DNA of 64,000 nt, from positions 1,940,001 to 2,004,000 of the forward strand of contig BSBK01005649.1 of the NCBI GenBank assembly GCA_027943335.1, read 5' to 3'. Both the position numbers and the translations under genes were made by a program. How positions within the stretch are numbered: position 1 is the stretch's first letter; the number at the start of each line of letters is the position of its first letter. The DNA is from Chamaecyparis obtusa. Lineage: Eukaryota > Streptophyta > Pinopsida > Cupressales > Cupressaceae. Below are positions 36,984 through 47,665 of this stretch, in pieces. The notes under the pieces were generated by a model. It had not been told where the DNA came from. It saw only the letters and a list, made by a program, of their open reading frames with translations, and made no database searches.

Positions 36984-38181
36984 TGTTGGAAATATAGATG
37001 CAGTAACTGAGAGGGGGGGTGAATCAGTTAACCACAAAAATATTACCACTGATCCCCTTAAATATCTTAACAAATTATTTACTATTCCACTCGGTAAATA
37101 TACAGAGAAATGCTAAAAACTTGATCCTTGAAATGTGTAATAATTAAACTATTCTTAAGCATTCATCACTGATTAACTTACATGAATAAAGAAAATAACA
37201 TGAACACAAGAGACACCAAATTTACCATGGAAACCCAATATGGGAAAAACCACCAATGTAACTAGTTACTATTTTTCACTCTTCTAAAGTGATGCCTGGT
37301 TAGAATCCAACCCGGTAAAAGGTTACAAAACACACTATTAGGTGTGACCTTGTTAGAGGATTTAATCACCCTACTAGGAGTGGCCTTGTAAGAGGTCTTG
37401 AAACAATTCAATAGAACTATTACCTTGTTAGAGGATTTACAAAATGGTTGTTAAACCAACTCGGTTAAGAGATTTTGATATCACTGCTACAATTGCTAGA
37501 GAGTAACAATGAAATAACCTGCAACTAAATTACTGAATATAGATCTTTGTTCTGTTTCACTAGATCCTTACTGATCAATTAAATCTCTGCTGCTCCTCAA
37601 GGATATCTGACCATCCTTCAAAATTTGCATGCACCTTTCTTCAAAATGATTTCTGCATGCTTTATTTTCTTATTCACCATTTGACCTTCTATATATATAT
37701 ATATATATATGTCATTTCATAATCATTTAGATTGTCAAGTCAGCACTAATAATTATTATAACAGTCGGCTGGGATAAACAAACTGTAATAACAAAATTCT
37801 TTGAAAGGGCTGACCTTGATCGGTAAACATTAATCCTAAAAAGATTTCCTTCGGTGACCGAGAGAACTCAGTAACCACAGAAAATTTTTCAACATCCTTT
37901 GGAGATCGAGAGAGCTCGGTAACCACTAATTTTCCTTCGATAACTGAGGAGGCTCGGTTAACATTGATATCCTGTCAAGTTTTCTTTAGACACCTGAGAG
38001 AACTCGGTAGACACTAAAAACCACCTAGCTGACCGACTGAGCTCGGTAGATACTAAGAACCACTTAGCTGACTGACTGAACTCGGTAGATACTGAGAGCG
38101 ATAATTGATATGACATTTGTGTGACATCAAAGACAACACATAGCTAATCCAACAATGTCCTTCAGACAATTGTATCCAACA
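36984..38181 (-). repeat. 5' LTR of Copia-2
   Basis: 1,198 bp, nearly identical to 31172-32364. The TATA-like (TA)n tract at about 37690-37710 is 4 bp longer than in the other copy. The hairpin arms (37004-37010, 37024-37030) are unchanged. The CTCGGT array lies at about 37815-38100. Confidence 0.95.
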
Positions 38182-38380
38182 ATTATTATCATTCTATTTC
38201 TTTGTTGTAAACATGCCATTGGTTCAGTTTTGTAATTTCTTTTTGTGTTAACATGCCATTGGTTCAGTTTTGTAAAAAAAAAAATTTTTGTAAACATGCC
38301 ATTGGTTCAGTTTTGTAATTATTATTTTTTGTAGTTTTTTTTGTAAACATGTCATTGGTTCATTCTATTTTTTTTTCAGG
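38182..38380. repeat. Foldback copy 2 remainder plus degenerate tandem repeat
   Basis: After the ATTATT duplication the foldback right arm resumes. The end motif AACATGCCATTGGTTCAG is then repeated four times (about 38208, 38248, 38294, 38346) separated by variable A/T runs. The last copy runs into TTTTTTTTTCAG just before the NOG1 pseudogene. Confidence 0.8.
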
Positions 38381-39809
38381 AACAAGTTGGCCCTTAGCCA
38401 GATCAAAATTGCTCGCAATCTCATTGCCAAAGTGGCCAAAGACTATGTTAGGATGATAAAATATGGGGATTCTCTTTATCACAACAAATCTTTGAAGGTT
38501 GTTGCACTTGGACAGATGTGTACCATTGTTAAGAGAATTGGACCGAGTTTGGCTTACCTCAAATAGGTGAGGCAACATATGGAAAGGCTGTCATCTATTG
38601 ACCCAAATACCAGGACTATTTTGATCTGTGGGTACCCTAATGTTGGCAAGAGTTCTTTTATTAATAAGATTACTAGGGCGGATATGGATGTGGAACCTTA
38701 TGCTTTTACTACTAAGTCTATGTTTGTTAGGCATACTGATTATAAGTACTTGAGGTATCAGGTTATTGATACCCCTAGTATTTTGGACCACCCCTTGGAG
38801 GATAGGAACACCATCGAGATGCTCAGTATTATTGCCTTGGCTCATTTGAAGGTGGTTGTTTTGTTTTTCCTTGATGTTTTGGGGTCCTATGGTTATAGTA
38901 TTGTGCAACAAGCAGCTCTATTTCATAGCATAAAACCTTTGTTTGCCAATAAGCCTCTTATTGTAGTTTGTAATAAGATTGATTTGCAACCACTAGAGAC
39001 ACTACTGGAGGAGGATGCAAAATTAGTTGTGGAGATGAGATCTGAGGTTGGGAAAAATATGGGTGGGTTCTTTGGGAATTAGGAGAGGGGATGATGGTGC
39101 ACTACTCTCTATGAGTGCTTTGAAGGAAGAAGGGGTGATTGCGGTGAAGAATGCGGCATGCGAGAGGTTGTTGGAGAAGAGAGTTTAAATTAAGATGAAG
39201 TCAAAGAAGATCAGTAGTTGTCTCAATAGGATTCATGCTGCAATGCCCAAGATGAAAGATGGGAAAGAGAGGACCCCTTGTATTCCTCAAGCTATTTTGG
39301 ATGCCAGGGCACGTGATGCACCCAAGGAGGCTAGGATGTTGGAGAAGGATATTGAGAATGAAAATGGTGGGGTTGGAGTTTACTCTACAAGCTTGAAGAA
39401 GTAGTATATTTTGGCAAATGAAGAGTGGAAAGAAGATGATATTCCTAAGATCATGGATGGACACAATGTTGCAAACTTTATTGATCTAGATATCTTGCAG
39501 AGGCTTGAAGAATCAGAGAGGGAAGAAGGGCTTAGGATGGTAGCTGAGGGTGACAAGGATGATGAGATGAGGGAAGTGGAGTTGAATCCTGATGAAAAGG
39601 AATCTCTAGATGTAATTAGGAAGAAGAAGAAGATGCTTATCATCAAACATAGATTGAAGAAGAGTATTGCAGAGAGCAGGCCTACCGTACCAAGGAAGTT
39701 TCACAAGAACAAGGAATATGGCTTAAACAGAATGGGAAGACATCTTTCTAGCCTGGGCCTGGATCCTTCAAAAATTAGCTTCATAATAAATGAAGTAGAT
39801 GAGAGCTGA
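38381..39809 (+). pseudogene. NOG1: NOG1 nucleolar GTP-binding protein pseudogene, N terminus missing
   Basis: NOG1 is a conserved nucleolar GTPase needed for 60S ribosome assembly. This copy starts within the region before the GTPase domain ([22 protein letters not shown]) and runs through the GTPase domain: P-loop GYPNVGKSS, switch II DTPS where families have DTPG, G4 NKID. The C-terminal part is also present (MKSKKI..., VPRKFHK, MGRHLSSLGLDPS). The N-terminal part expected before this region is absent. It is disabled by TAG at 38564, a frameshift between about 39060 and 39085, TAA at 39186 and TAG at 39402. The left edge follows TTTTTTTTTCAG, which looks like a splice acceptor. No poly-A tail or duplication proving retroposition was seen. 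Origin as gene fragment or processed copy is open. Confidence 0.88.
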
Positions 39810-39951
39810 GCAATTAGCTTCCCAAGAAAAATCTCATAAATGAACTATGTGTACCCCAATTCCTATGCCTTATGTGCGTACCTAAATGATATATTTGAAA
39901 CAACAAGGGTAAGGCTTAAAAAAGTTAATTTTGCATCACAGTTTGTAGTTG
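39810..39951. other. Short unassigned spacer between NOG1 pseudogene and Copia-3
   Basis: No feature recognised; it could be former NOG1 3' flank. Its right edge is the break in the Copia-3 LTR. Confidence 0.4.
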
Positions 39952-40061
39952 TTGCATTTCTTACATGGTTAAATGCTATTGAAGATGTTAAAAGTTATAA
40001 TTATCTAATAACTAATTCACCCCCCCCTCTTAGTTATCTTGGTGGACTTTACTTTCTAACA
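39952..40061 (+). repeat. 5' LTR remnant of Copia-3
   Basis: Homology to the 3' LTR begins at TTGCATT. Upstream sequence is unrelated. It retains the C-run hairpin: ATAACTAA 40008-40015 with TTAGTTAT 40030-40037. Confidence 0.9.
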
Positions 40062-40063
40062 AT

Positions 40064-40075
40064 TGGTATCAGAGC
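40064..40075 (+). promoter_or_regulatory. Primer binding site of Copia-3
   Basis: TGGTATCAGAGC two bases after the LTR end. Confidence 0.92.
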
Positions 40076-40117
40076 AGTAGGTCCTTGAAAGGAAAGTTTA
40101 ACAGCTTAAGGAGATCC

Positions 40118-43100
40118 ATGGCAAGTTTCAGGAAAGAAAGCCCTAAGTTTGATGGAGTAAATTTTGATAGCTGGAAGGAAAAGATGAAGATACATCTATT
40201 GTGTTTAGGACCAGGCTATTAGTTGATTACAAAGAATGAAAGAACTATAATTGAAGAAGACAGTCTTGAAACAAGTTCTAAAGATGAGTTAGATCTATTC
40301 ATGTGTAACATACTTGCAAGAGAAGCACTCTTGATAGCACTTTCAGAGAATGAATACAGTCAGGTAAACTGTTTTAAGAAATATAATGAAATTTGGAAAG
40401 CTTTACACTCTACTTTTGAAGGTGATGAACATGCAAAAAGAGCTAGATTACATAATTGGATATGTGCATTTGAAGATATTAGAATGATGGAAGATGAATC
40501 TGTTAGAAGCTATATTGGTAGAATGTCAGAAATTGTTGCAGGGATAAAATCTTGTGGAGGATCAAAGATAGAGAATGAAGTGATATAGAAAATTCTGAGG
40601 ACATTGACTCCTGTATTTAAGCAGACAACACAAATGATTGAACAAGTTATACCTTGTACTACAAAATTTACAAGAGAGACTCTTCTTGGTAGATTGGAAG
40701 TAGCAGAGCTGAACCTGAGGTTATCAGAAAACTTACCTAGAATGGAGACAACATTTAGTGCTCTTAGTATTCATCCTACTTTGTCAAGAAGTACCAGTGT
40801 GAGTGGAGATTATGCCAGCAGCAGTAGATCTAAAAATCAAGAAGATAAGAAGATTGAAGAAGGTATTGCCTTGCTTGTGAAAAGAGAACTAGATGGTAAG
40901 AAATTTTTTAAATGTTGGACTTGTCAAGAATATGGTCATTTTGCATCTAAATGTCCTAAGAGAGTTAAGAAGTACAGAAATAATTTCAAGCCTAGAAGAT
41001 CTAAGGAATGTTATTATGCTAATGATGAAGATCTTGAAGCTAGTATAGAAAGAACTTTGAGTGAAAGTGATACTAAAAATAATGATGAAATAGGATTTGT
41101 AGCAATTAAAGAAGAAAATTTTGAATCTGATGTTAAAGAAGAAAAAGAATTAGTTTCCCAAGTTGAAAAGAAAGCTGATTGGATTATAAACAGTGGTTGT
41201 TCACATCATATGACTAGAGATATGAAGAAGTTCATAAAGTTTAACAATTATGATGGAGGAGTTGTTAGAGTTGGTAACAATGCACCTTGTTTGATTAAAG
41301 GTATAGGATCTATTACTCTTGATGGAAAGACTAATACTGATGTTGTTTACTTTGTTGATGGATTGAAACATAATCTTTTGAGTGTTGGACAGTTAGTGGA
41401 TAAGGGATATCAAGTTTGGTTTACTGAGAAAACTTGTGTGATAAAGGATAAAGATGGAAATTTAATTGGAACTGGATCTAGAACTAGAGGTAATGTATTT
41501 CAATTGAATTCTACTGAGATGACATGCTTAATTACTAAAATTGATGACAGTTGGTTATGGCATAAAAGGTTTTGTCATATAAACTTTGATAACATTGTGA
41601 AAGTGAGTACTACACTTGCAGTAAGGGATTTGCCTAAAATTATGAAGCCTACTAACATGATTTGCAAAGAATGTGTGATGGCTAAGCAGAAGAGAAGTTC
41701 ATTTCCTAGTAAGAAGTTCACATCGGCAGAGAAGTTGGAGATTGTTCATACAGACTTGAGCGGTCCTACTAGGACTAGAGGATTCCATGGAGAAAGGTAT
41801 TTTATGATTCTTGTTGATGATTTTACAAGAATGATGTGGATTACATTTCTGAAAGAAAAATTTGAAGCATTTGATAAGTTTAAGATCATTAAGAATAAAG
41901 TTGAGAATGAATCTAGAATGAAGATTAAATGTTTGAGATCTGATAGAGGTGGAGAATTTACTTCTAGAGAGTTTAACACCTTTTGTGAAGTGAATGGTAT
42001 TAAGAGATAGTTTTTAGCCCCTAGAACACCTGAATAAAATGGTATTGCAGAAAGAAGAAATAGGTCAATAACTGAAGCAGCAAGAGCTATGTTATTTGAG
42101 AATAACTTGGCGAAGACATTTTGGAGAGAAGCAGTGAATACAATAGTATATATAATAAACAAAGTACAAATCAGAGTAGACATAGATAAGACACCTTATG
42201 AATTATGGTTTGGACATGCACCCTCAGTTAAGTATTTTAGAATTTTTGGAAGCAAATGTTATATAAAGAGAGATGATGATATTGGAAATTTTGATCCTAG
42301 AAGTGATGAAGGTATTTTTCTTGGATATTCTTTGAAGAGCAAAGCATATAGATGTACAATAAGAGAACTAAAAATATTGTTGAGAGCGCAAATGTTAAAG
42401 TTGATGAGAAGTTTAAAATTCAGGAAAGAATGCTTGATTATGAATCTGATGAAGAAGCTAATCCTCAGCCTAAAATTGAAACTACTAAATTATTCTATGA
42501 GACTGACAATGAATTGTTGAATGAGAATCATACTACAGAAGAAACCAGAGAAGAATCTAAAGAAGAATCTATAGTTGAAGCAAGATCTATGACTATGACA
42601 CCGAACAGGTATCTATCTAGACATCATCCTGTTGAACAAGTTATTGGAAATTTGGATAGACGAGTTATGACTAGAAATAAGGTACATTTATGTTTGATTT
42701 CTCAAATTGAGCCTAAATCTACTAATGAAGCTTGTGAAGATGAACATTGGATTAATGTAAAGACAAGAATGTAATTGGAACTAAATGGGTATTCAGAAAC
42801 AAGATGAATGAACAAGGAGAAGTAGTAAGAAACAAAGCAAGATTAGTATGTAAGGGATACTCGTAGCAAGAAGGAATTGACTATGAAGAAACCTTTGCAC
42901 CAGTAGCAAGACTTGAAGCAGTAAGAATGTTTTTGGCTTATGCAACTTTTAAGAAATTCAAAGTGTATCAGATGGATGTGAAGTCCACATTTTTAAATGG
43001 TGAATTGGAAGAAGAAGTCTACATTGAGCAGCCTGAAGGTTTTTCGTTGACTCAAGAAGGAGATATGATATGTAAACTAAAGAAAGCATTATATGGACTA

Positions 43101-44183
43101 AAGCAAGTGCCTAGAACTTGGTATGCTAGATTGGATAAATATTTGTTGAAATTGGGATTTACTAAAGGAACAGTAGATAGTAATCTGTACACAAAACAAA
43201 TTGAAAATGGATTGTTAGTTATAGTTATTTTTGTTGATGACATTATCTTTGGAGGAGAAGATGAAGCTAGTGACAAATTTGTTGATGAAATGAAGACTGA
43301 ATTTGAAATGAGCATGATTGGTGAGATGAAATACTTTTTGGGATTACAAATAACACATAACACTGATGTTATCTTTGTTAGCCAGAAAAAGTACTTAAAT
43401 GATTTGTTGAAAAGATTTGGAATGGAGAACTGCAAACCAGTTGGAACACCTATGGTTACAGGACACAAACTATCAAGCAAAGATGAAACACCAGTAGTTG
43501 AGCAAAAGAAATATAGATCCATGATTGGAGGATTGCAGTACTTAACACACACTAGATCGGATATACAACATTCAGTTGGAATGGTAGCAAGATTTTAAGT
43601 TAAACCTAGAGAGTCACATTATGCAGTAGTAAAGAGGATATTGAGATATTTAAGAGGGACAATGGACTATGGATTATGGTATGAAAAATATGATGATTTC
43701 ACCTTATATGCATATACAGATGCTGATTGGGGAGGTAGTGTTGATGATAAGAAAAGCACCAGTGGTGGAGCCTTTTTTCTTGGAGGAAGATTGGTTTCCT
43801 GGTTGAGCAAGAAGCAGAATTGTATTTCACAGAGTACAGCAGAAGCAGAATATGTAGCAGTAGCAAACAATTGCAACCAGATAATTTGGATGAAGCAGAT
43901 GCTGAAGGATATTGGAATTAAATTTTTTGAACCTGTTGTCATACATTGTGACAACACCAGCACAGTTAGTATGTCTAAGAATCCAGTATTGCATTCTAAA
44001 ACTAAGCATATAGAGATTAAGTATCATGTTGCAAGAGAGAAAGTTGCTGAGAAAGAAGTCAGACTGGAGTACATAAGCACAAAGGAACAGATAGCAGACA
44101 TATTTACAAAGCCTTTGCCTAAGGATACATTTGAGTATTTGAGAGGTATGCTTGGGGTTATGCCCCAGCCTACTTTTGAGTAA
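40118..44183 (+). pseudogene. Copia-3 gag-pol polyprotein, inactivated
   Basis: ATG 40118, natural stop 44181-44183. In order: gag; an intact CCHC knuckle (CWTCQEYGHFASKC, about 40915-40956); protease with the catalytic Asp changed to Asn (NSG, codon 41189); GAG-pre-integrase; integrase with HTDLSGP, SDRGGEF and the NGIAERRNR Glu; RT with FVDD at about 43240; RNase H DADWGG and CDNTS. Disabling changes: TAG 40220, TAG 40586, TAG 42008, TAA 42035, a one-base loss near 42353, an internal deletion near 42756 that removes the start of the RT region (roughly 20 codons, judged against Copia-1/-2) and shifts frame, TAG 42864, and TAA 43596. It cannot yield a working polyprotein. Confidence 0.94.
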
Positions 44184-44547
44184 TGATGCAGTTGATTGCA
44201 TCCATCCAATTGTATATGAGCCCTATCTTTCTCTAGATTGGATTTTAGTACTTCCTCTATGGGGGAGTATGTGTATCTGAGCTGAGTCATGAGGACTCTT
44301 GTGAATGTATTTTCGGAAACAGTGTCTTTGGACATTGAGTTGTTGTTGACATAGTGATAAAATTTTTGTCATTGATGTCAATGGGGGAGAAGTATACATA
44401 AAAAAAAATATAGAACATCTGTTGGAGAGAACTTAATAGGATAACGAAGCAAGATTTGAAGAATTTTCAGAGCATCAATGCAGCAGTGTTGCAGTATTGG
44501 ATTTTTGGAACATTGGATGTTTTTCATCTATGTTGCCATCAATGCCT
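44184..44547 (+). other. Copia-3 3' untranslated region with a second polypurine tract
   Basis: No coding sequence. At about 44370-44390 TGTCAATGGGGGAGAAG repeats the layout of the real polypurine tract, preceded by TTTTTGTCATTGA. Confidence 0.6.
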
Positions 44548-44558
44548 ATGGGGGAGAT
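44548..44558 (+). promoter_or_regulatory. Polypurine tract of Copia-3
   Basis: ATGGGGGAGAT directly before the TGTTAAG start of the 3' LTR. Confidence 0.85.
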
Positions 44559-45758
44559 TGTTAAGAATGAATGTTGGATGTTGGCAGTCATTTTGTAGCA
44601 GTTGTTGTTGCATTCATGACTATGATTGTCATTGATGTCAACACAGTGATCTTCTAGAGACTAGCAGAGAAGCAGATAGTGTTTTGATTAGCGCATGTGG
44701 GATATTGTAGTTGGAGCTATGTGATGTTGAGGTTATACTCTTTGATATGTTATATGTCTATGGTTAAGAGCGCAGATAGTAATTCATTGATTCATGAAAG
44801 TTATGAGCATTTTGGTAAAAGCAGTATTTAGCCAGTGTTCCTGAGTAGTGGTTTGTGGAAATCGGATGATATCTCCTAATCAGGATGGAATCTAGTTTTG
44901 CGCAGTTAAAGAGAAGTTTGAGACACATTGATGGTGATGTGGTTCATAGTGCAAACTTTGAGGTCACATGAGTGAAGAGATATTGCATTTGGAAGCTGAC
45001 AGTTTTTGTGTAATTTTGATGTAGCATATGGAAACTTTTATTTTGTAATTGTGTGCCGACTCATTTGTAATTATTTGAGTGTGGTATAAAGAAATGAATG
45101 TTTTTCCTTATTGTAAATAGTTGAAAATGTGAAAGAAGTGTGAGCATGGTTTGGTTGCATGCGAATGTAAGCATGAAGTGAAGAAAAGAGCCTAAGAGGT
45201 TGTGAAAGAGAAATTGTGAAGGAAGACATGCAAAGTACAAAGATCTAGAATTGAGATCTAGTGTAGCAGTGAGTGCGGTTTGGCATAGTAAGGAGGTAAC
45301 ATATTTCATATTATTCTGCTAAATAATATCAAGGTTATTTGGATAGTGTGTTCAGTGATCTTACCCTGAAGCTGTTTGGGCAGTGGGTCCTTCTGTCTTC
45401 CATAACTCTTAGCAGAATTAGAATCTTTTAACAGGGATTCAAAATCTCCTAATAGGGATTTATATGTACTAAATGTATTTCATAAGACTCCTAATAGAGT
45501 CCATCCTCTCATAAGGAATATTCATATTAGTGCATCTTTTGTGGGCATCATTCCCACCGGGGTTTACTCTTTGATCAAGAGGTTCCCTGGTCAACATATC
45601 TTGTGTTATTGTGTCATTGTGTATGAATATCTTTGTATGGTTAATAATTGCATTACTTACATGGTTAAATGCTATTGAAGATGTTAAAATTTATAATTAT
45701 CTGATAACTGATTCACCCCCCCCCTCTCAGTTATCTTGGTGGACTTTACTTTCTAACA
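44559..45758 (+). repeat. 3' LTR of Copia-3
   Basis: 1,200 bp, TGTTAAGAATG...TTCTAACA. The hairpin arms are GATAACTGA 45703-45711 and TCAGTTATC 45727-45735 around a C-run. It ends exactly where the large palindrome begins. Confidence 0.93.
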
Positions 45759-46098
45759 CCGTTACTCCTCCAATTCCAAGTTGACACTGCAGGATCCAAA
45801 AACCATAGATAAGGAATAAATTTAGAGAGCGGAGGAGGGACATAATGACCAAAATAATATAGGACAAACCTCAAGTTAAATGAGGCAACTGCAAACATTT
45901 TAATAGATTTTCATTATTAAATAATGAAATTTGCATATACTAGTGTTCTAAGCCCCCTCATTACATGATTTATTATTGTAAGCCCCTTTTGACTTACGCA
46001 TATAGAAAATGAAACTAAAACCTATTGGGATTTAGACAAACCTTATAAAAAAATAGCAGCTAAGAAGGATCGCTTGCCAACATCTGTTGAATACAAGG
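45759..46098. repeat. Large palindrome, left arm
   Basis: These 340 bp are the reverse complement, with scattered mismatches, of 46120-46196 joined to 54511-54773. The loop is 46099-46119. The arms encode nothing recognisable. Equal arm lengths (340 and 340) show that the palindrome existed before the retrotransposon split it. Confidence 0.9.
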
Positions 46099-46119
46099 TC
46101 CTCCAACAATTGCCTCCAA

Positions 46120-46196
46120 CCTTGTATTCAACTGATGTTGGCAAGAGATCCTTCTTAGATGTTGTTGTTTTATAAGGTTTGTCTCAGTCCCAATAG
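46120..46196. repeat. Large palindrome, inner part of right arm
   Basis: Starts CCTTGTATTC, complementary to the end of the left arm. It ends with AATAG, the target duplication of the inserted element. Confidence 0.9.
46192..46196 (+). repeat. Target site duplication (left), AATAG
   Basis: AATAG recurs at 54506-54510. Confidence 0.9.
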
Positions 46197-47414
46197 TGTT
46201 GGAATTCAGAGAGATAGGTACTAAGATGGGAGGGGTGAATTAGTGCCTTCAAAAACTTTACTTGTAAACCTTTCAGATCTAAAATTGTAAACAGTAATAA
46301 CCAACCAAAATAACTTGAATCTAATTGCATGTATCAATCATCCATTTTACTTATGAAAGTAAACAATATGAAATCAATATGACAATCACATAACACAAGT
46401 ATTTTGGTAACACAAAAACCCTTGTTAGAAGGTAAAAACTACAGTGGGGATGACACCCATAAATTCTTTACTACTGCAGATAGAAAAGGTTTGCATGTTA
46501 GGGCTACAAGTTTTGATCACTTCTGGTGATCTCACCCTATTAGGAGTGACATGTTAGATCAGCTAGATCTACCTAGTTATAGGATTTTAACAACACTAAT
46601 GAAGTGTGCACTCGGTTAAGAGATTTACTTAAGACTGTTAAGTCTACTCTGCTAAGAGATTTTATCCAAAACTCTATTACAATGGTCAGAAAGCAATAGG
46701 TAATTATCTGCTAGTTGACAACTCAATTGTCTGATACAGATCTACAAGTTCTAATAAAATATCACCTCACTTGTGATGAATCTCTGCTCTGAACTGCTCG
46801 GTATCCTTTTCTGATTTTGCTCAATCTAAATGTCTCTATACTATGTTCTGCTATGTTAATTGATAGACTTGAAGTTAGGCAATTGCTTCAAGTGCTCTGT
46901 GATTCATATATCAACTCATGCCAAAAATGATGCGAACACACAAATATATAGTGTTCTATTTTTCCCGCTTTAACAAAATTAGATTACACAACATAGTCAT
47001 AACCCTAAGATCTATGGTGTACAATAATAACCTAGATCAACTAATACAAAAGATATGCATTACATTTAATGAATATTATCACATTAAATATTCTTTGATC
47101 TTGGTAAAATGTTTTATGAATCATTGTAAACATTTGCATAGAAGTATGTGTGATTTCAAATTACTATGTTGTTTTATGTGATCCTCGATAAACATTGTAT
47201 AAACTTCTCGGTGTATACTGTGATGCTCAGTGTTTACTGTCTGTCGGTGTCGGTGATTTTGTTTCTTAGTAAACTATCTGATCCTTAGTGTGTAAGCTTT
47301 ACCGAATAGTCTGTCTTGCTTCTAGTTACCGATTAGCTCAATGTAAGTGACCGACCAATATCTTTACAAACCTTTGATACTAATGACAACCATAAATGCT
47401 CAATAGAGATAACA
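46197..47414 (-). repeat. 3' LTR of the non-autonomous element
   Basis: 1,218 bp. The minus strand runs TGTTATCTC...TTCCAACA. CTCGGT-type motifs cluster at about 47180-47365. The hairpin arms are GGTACTAA 46217-46224 and TTAGTGCC 46240-46247 around a G-run on the plus strand. Confidence 0.94.
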
Positions 47415-47427
47415 ATCTCCCCCTTTG
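47415..47427 (-). promoter_or_regulatory. Polypurine tract of the non-autonomous element
   Basis: Minus-strand AAAGGGGGAGAT abuts the LTR. A second tract, AAAAAGGGGGAAAAT, lies at about 47614-47632. Confidence 0.85.
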
Positions 47428-47665
47428 GTATTAGTAGCAAAACTTTGAATGTATATAGACAAAAAATTTCTATATAACTTATACTTCCGCCATATACATA
47501 TACATATCAAAAAAATTCTAAGTACTAAGTACTCCCCCTCAGTGCATGCTCCCCGTAATATGTAGTATACGTAGCATCTATGTACATATTTGGCATAATG
47601 GCATATACATTGATTTTCCCCCTTTTTGATAGTAATGCCAAATACAAAAAAATTAAATAGTATAC

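Larger units (their letters stand above)
31172..38181 (-). mobile_element. Copia-2: complete Ty1/Copia retrotransposon, minus strand
   Basis: 3' LTR 31172-32364, gag-pol 36921 down to 32719, primer site 36970-36981, 5' LTR 36984-38181, target duplications ATTATT. The pol resembles Copia-1 closely and the two share LTR layout. It is the least damaged autonomous-type element here: only four in-frame stops and no frameshift, although catalytic residues are also lost. It sits inside a foldback repeat. Confidence 0.96.
39952..45758 (+). mobile_element. Copia-3: Ty1/Copia retrotransposon, 5' LTR truncated
   Basis: Only the last 110 bp of the 5' LTR remain (39952-40061, matching 45648-45758). Then come the primer site 40064-40075, gag-pol 40118-44183, polypurine tracts and a full 3' LTR 44559-45758. 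The pol is related to Copia-1 and Copia-2 but clearly a separate family. Loss of the LTR start removes the promoter, and no target duplication can be recovered. Confidence 0.94.

Noticed and set aside
38208..38365. CRISPR-like array (four spaced AACATGCCATTGGTTCAG repeats)
   Set aside because: Plant nuclear context; spacers are A/T runs of variable length and the repeat is the end of a foldback element.
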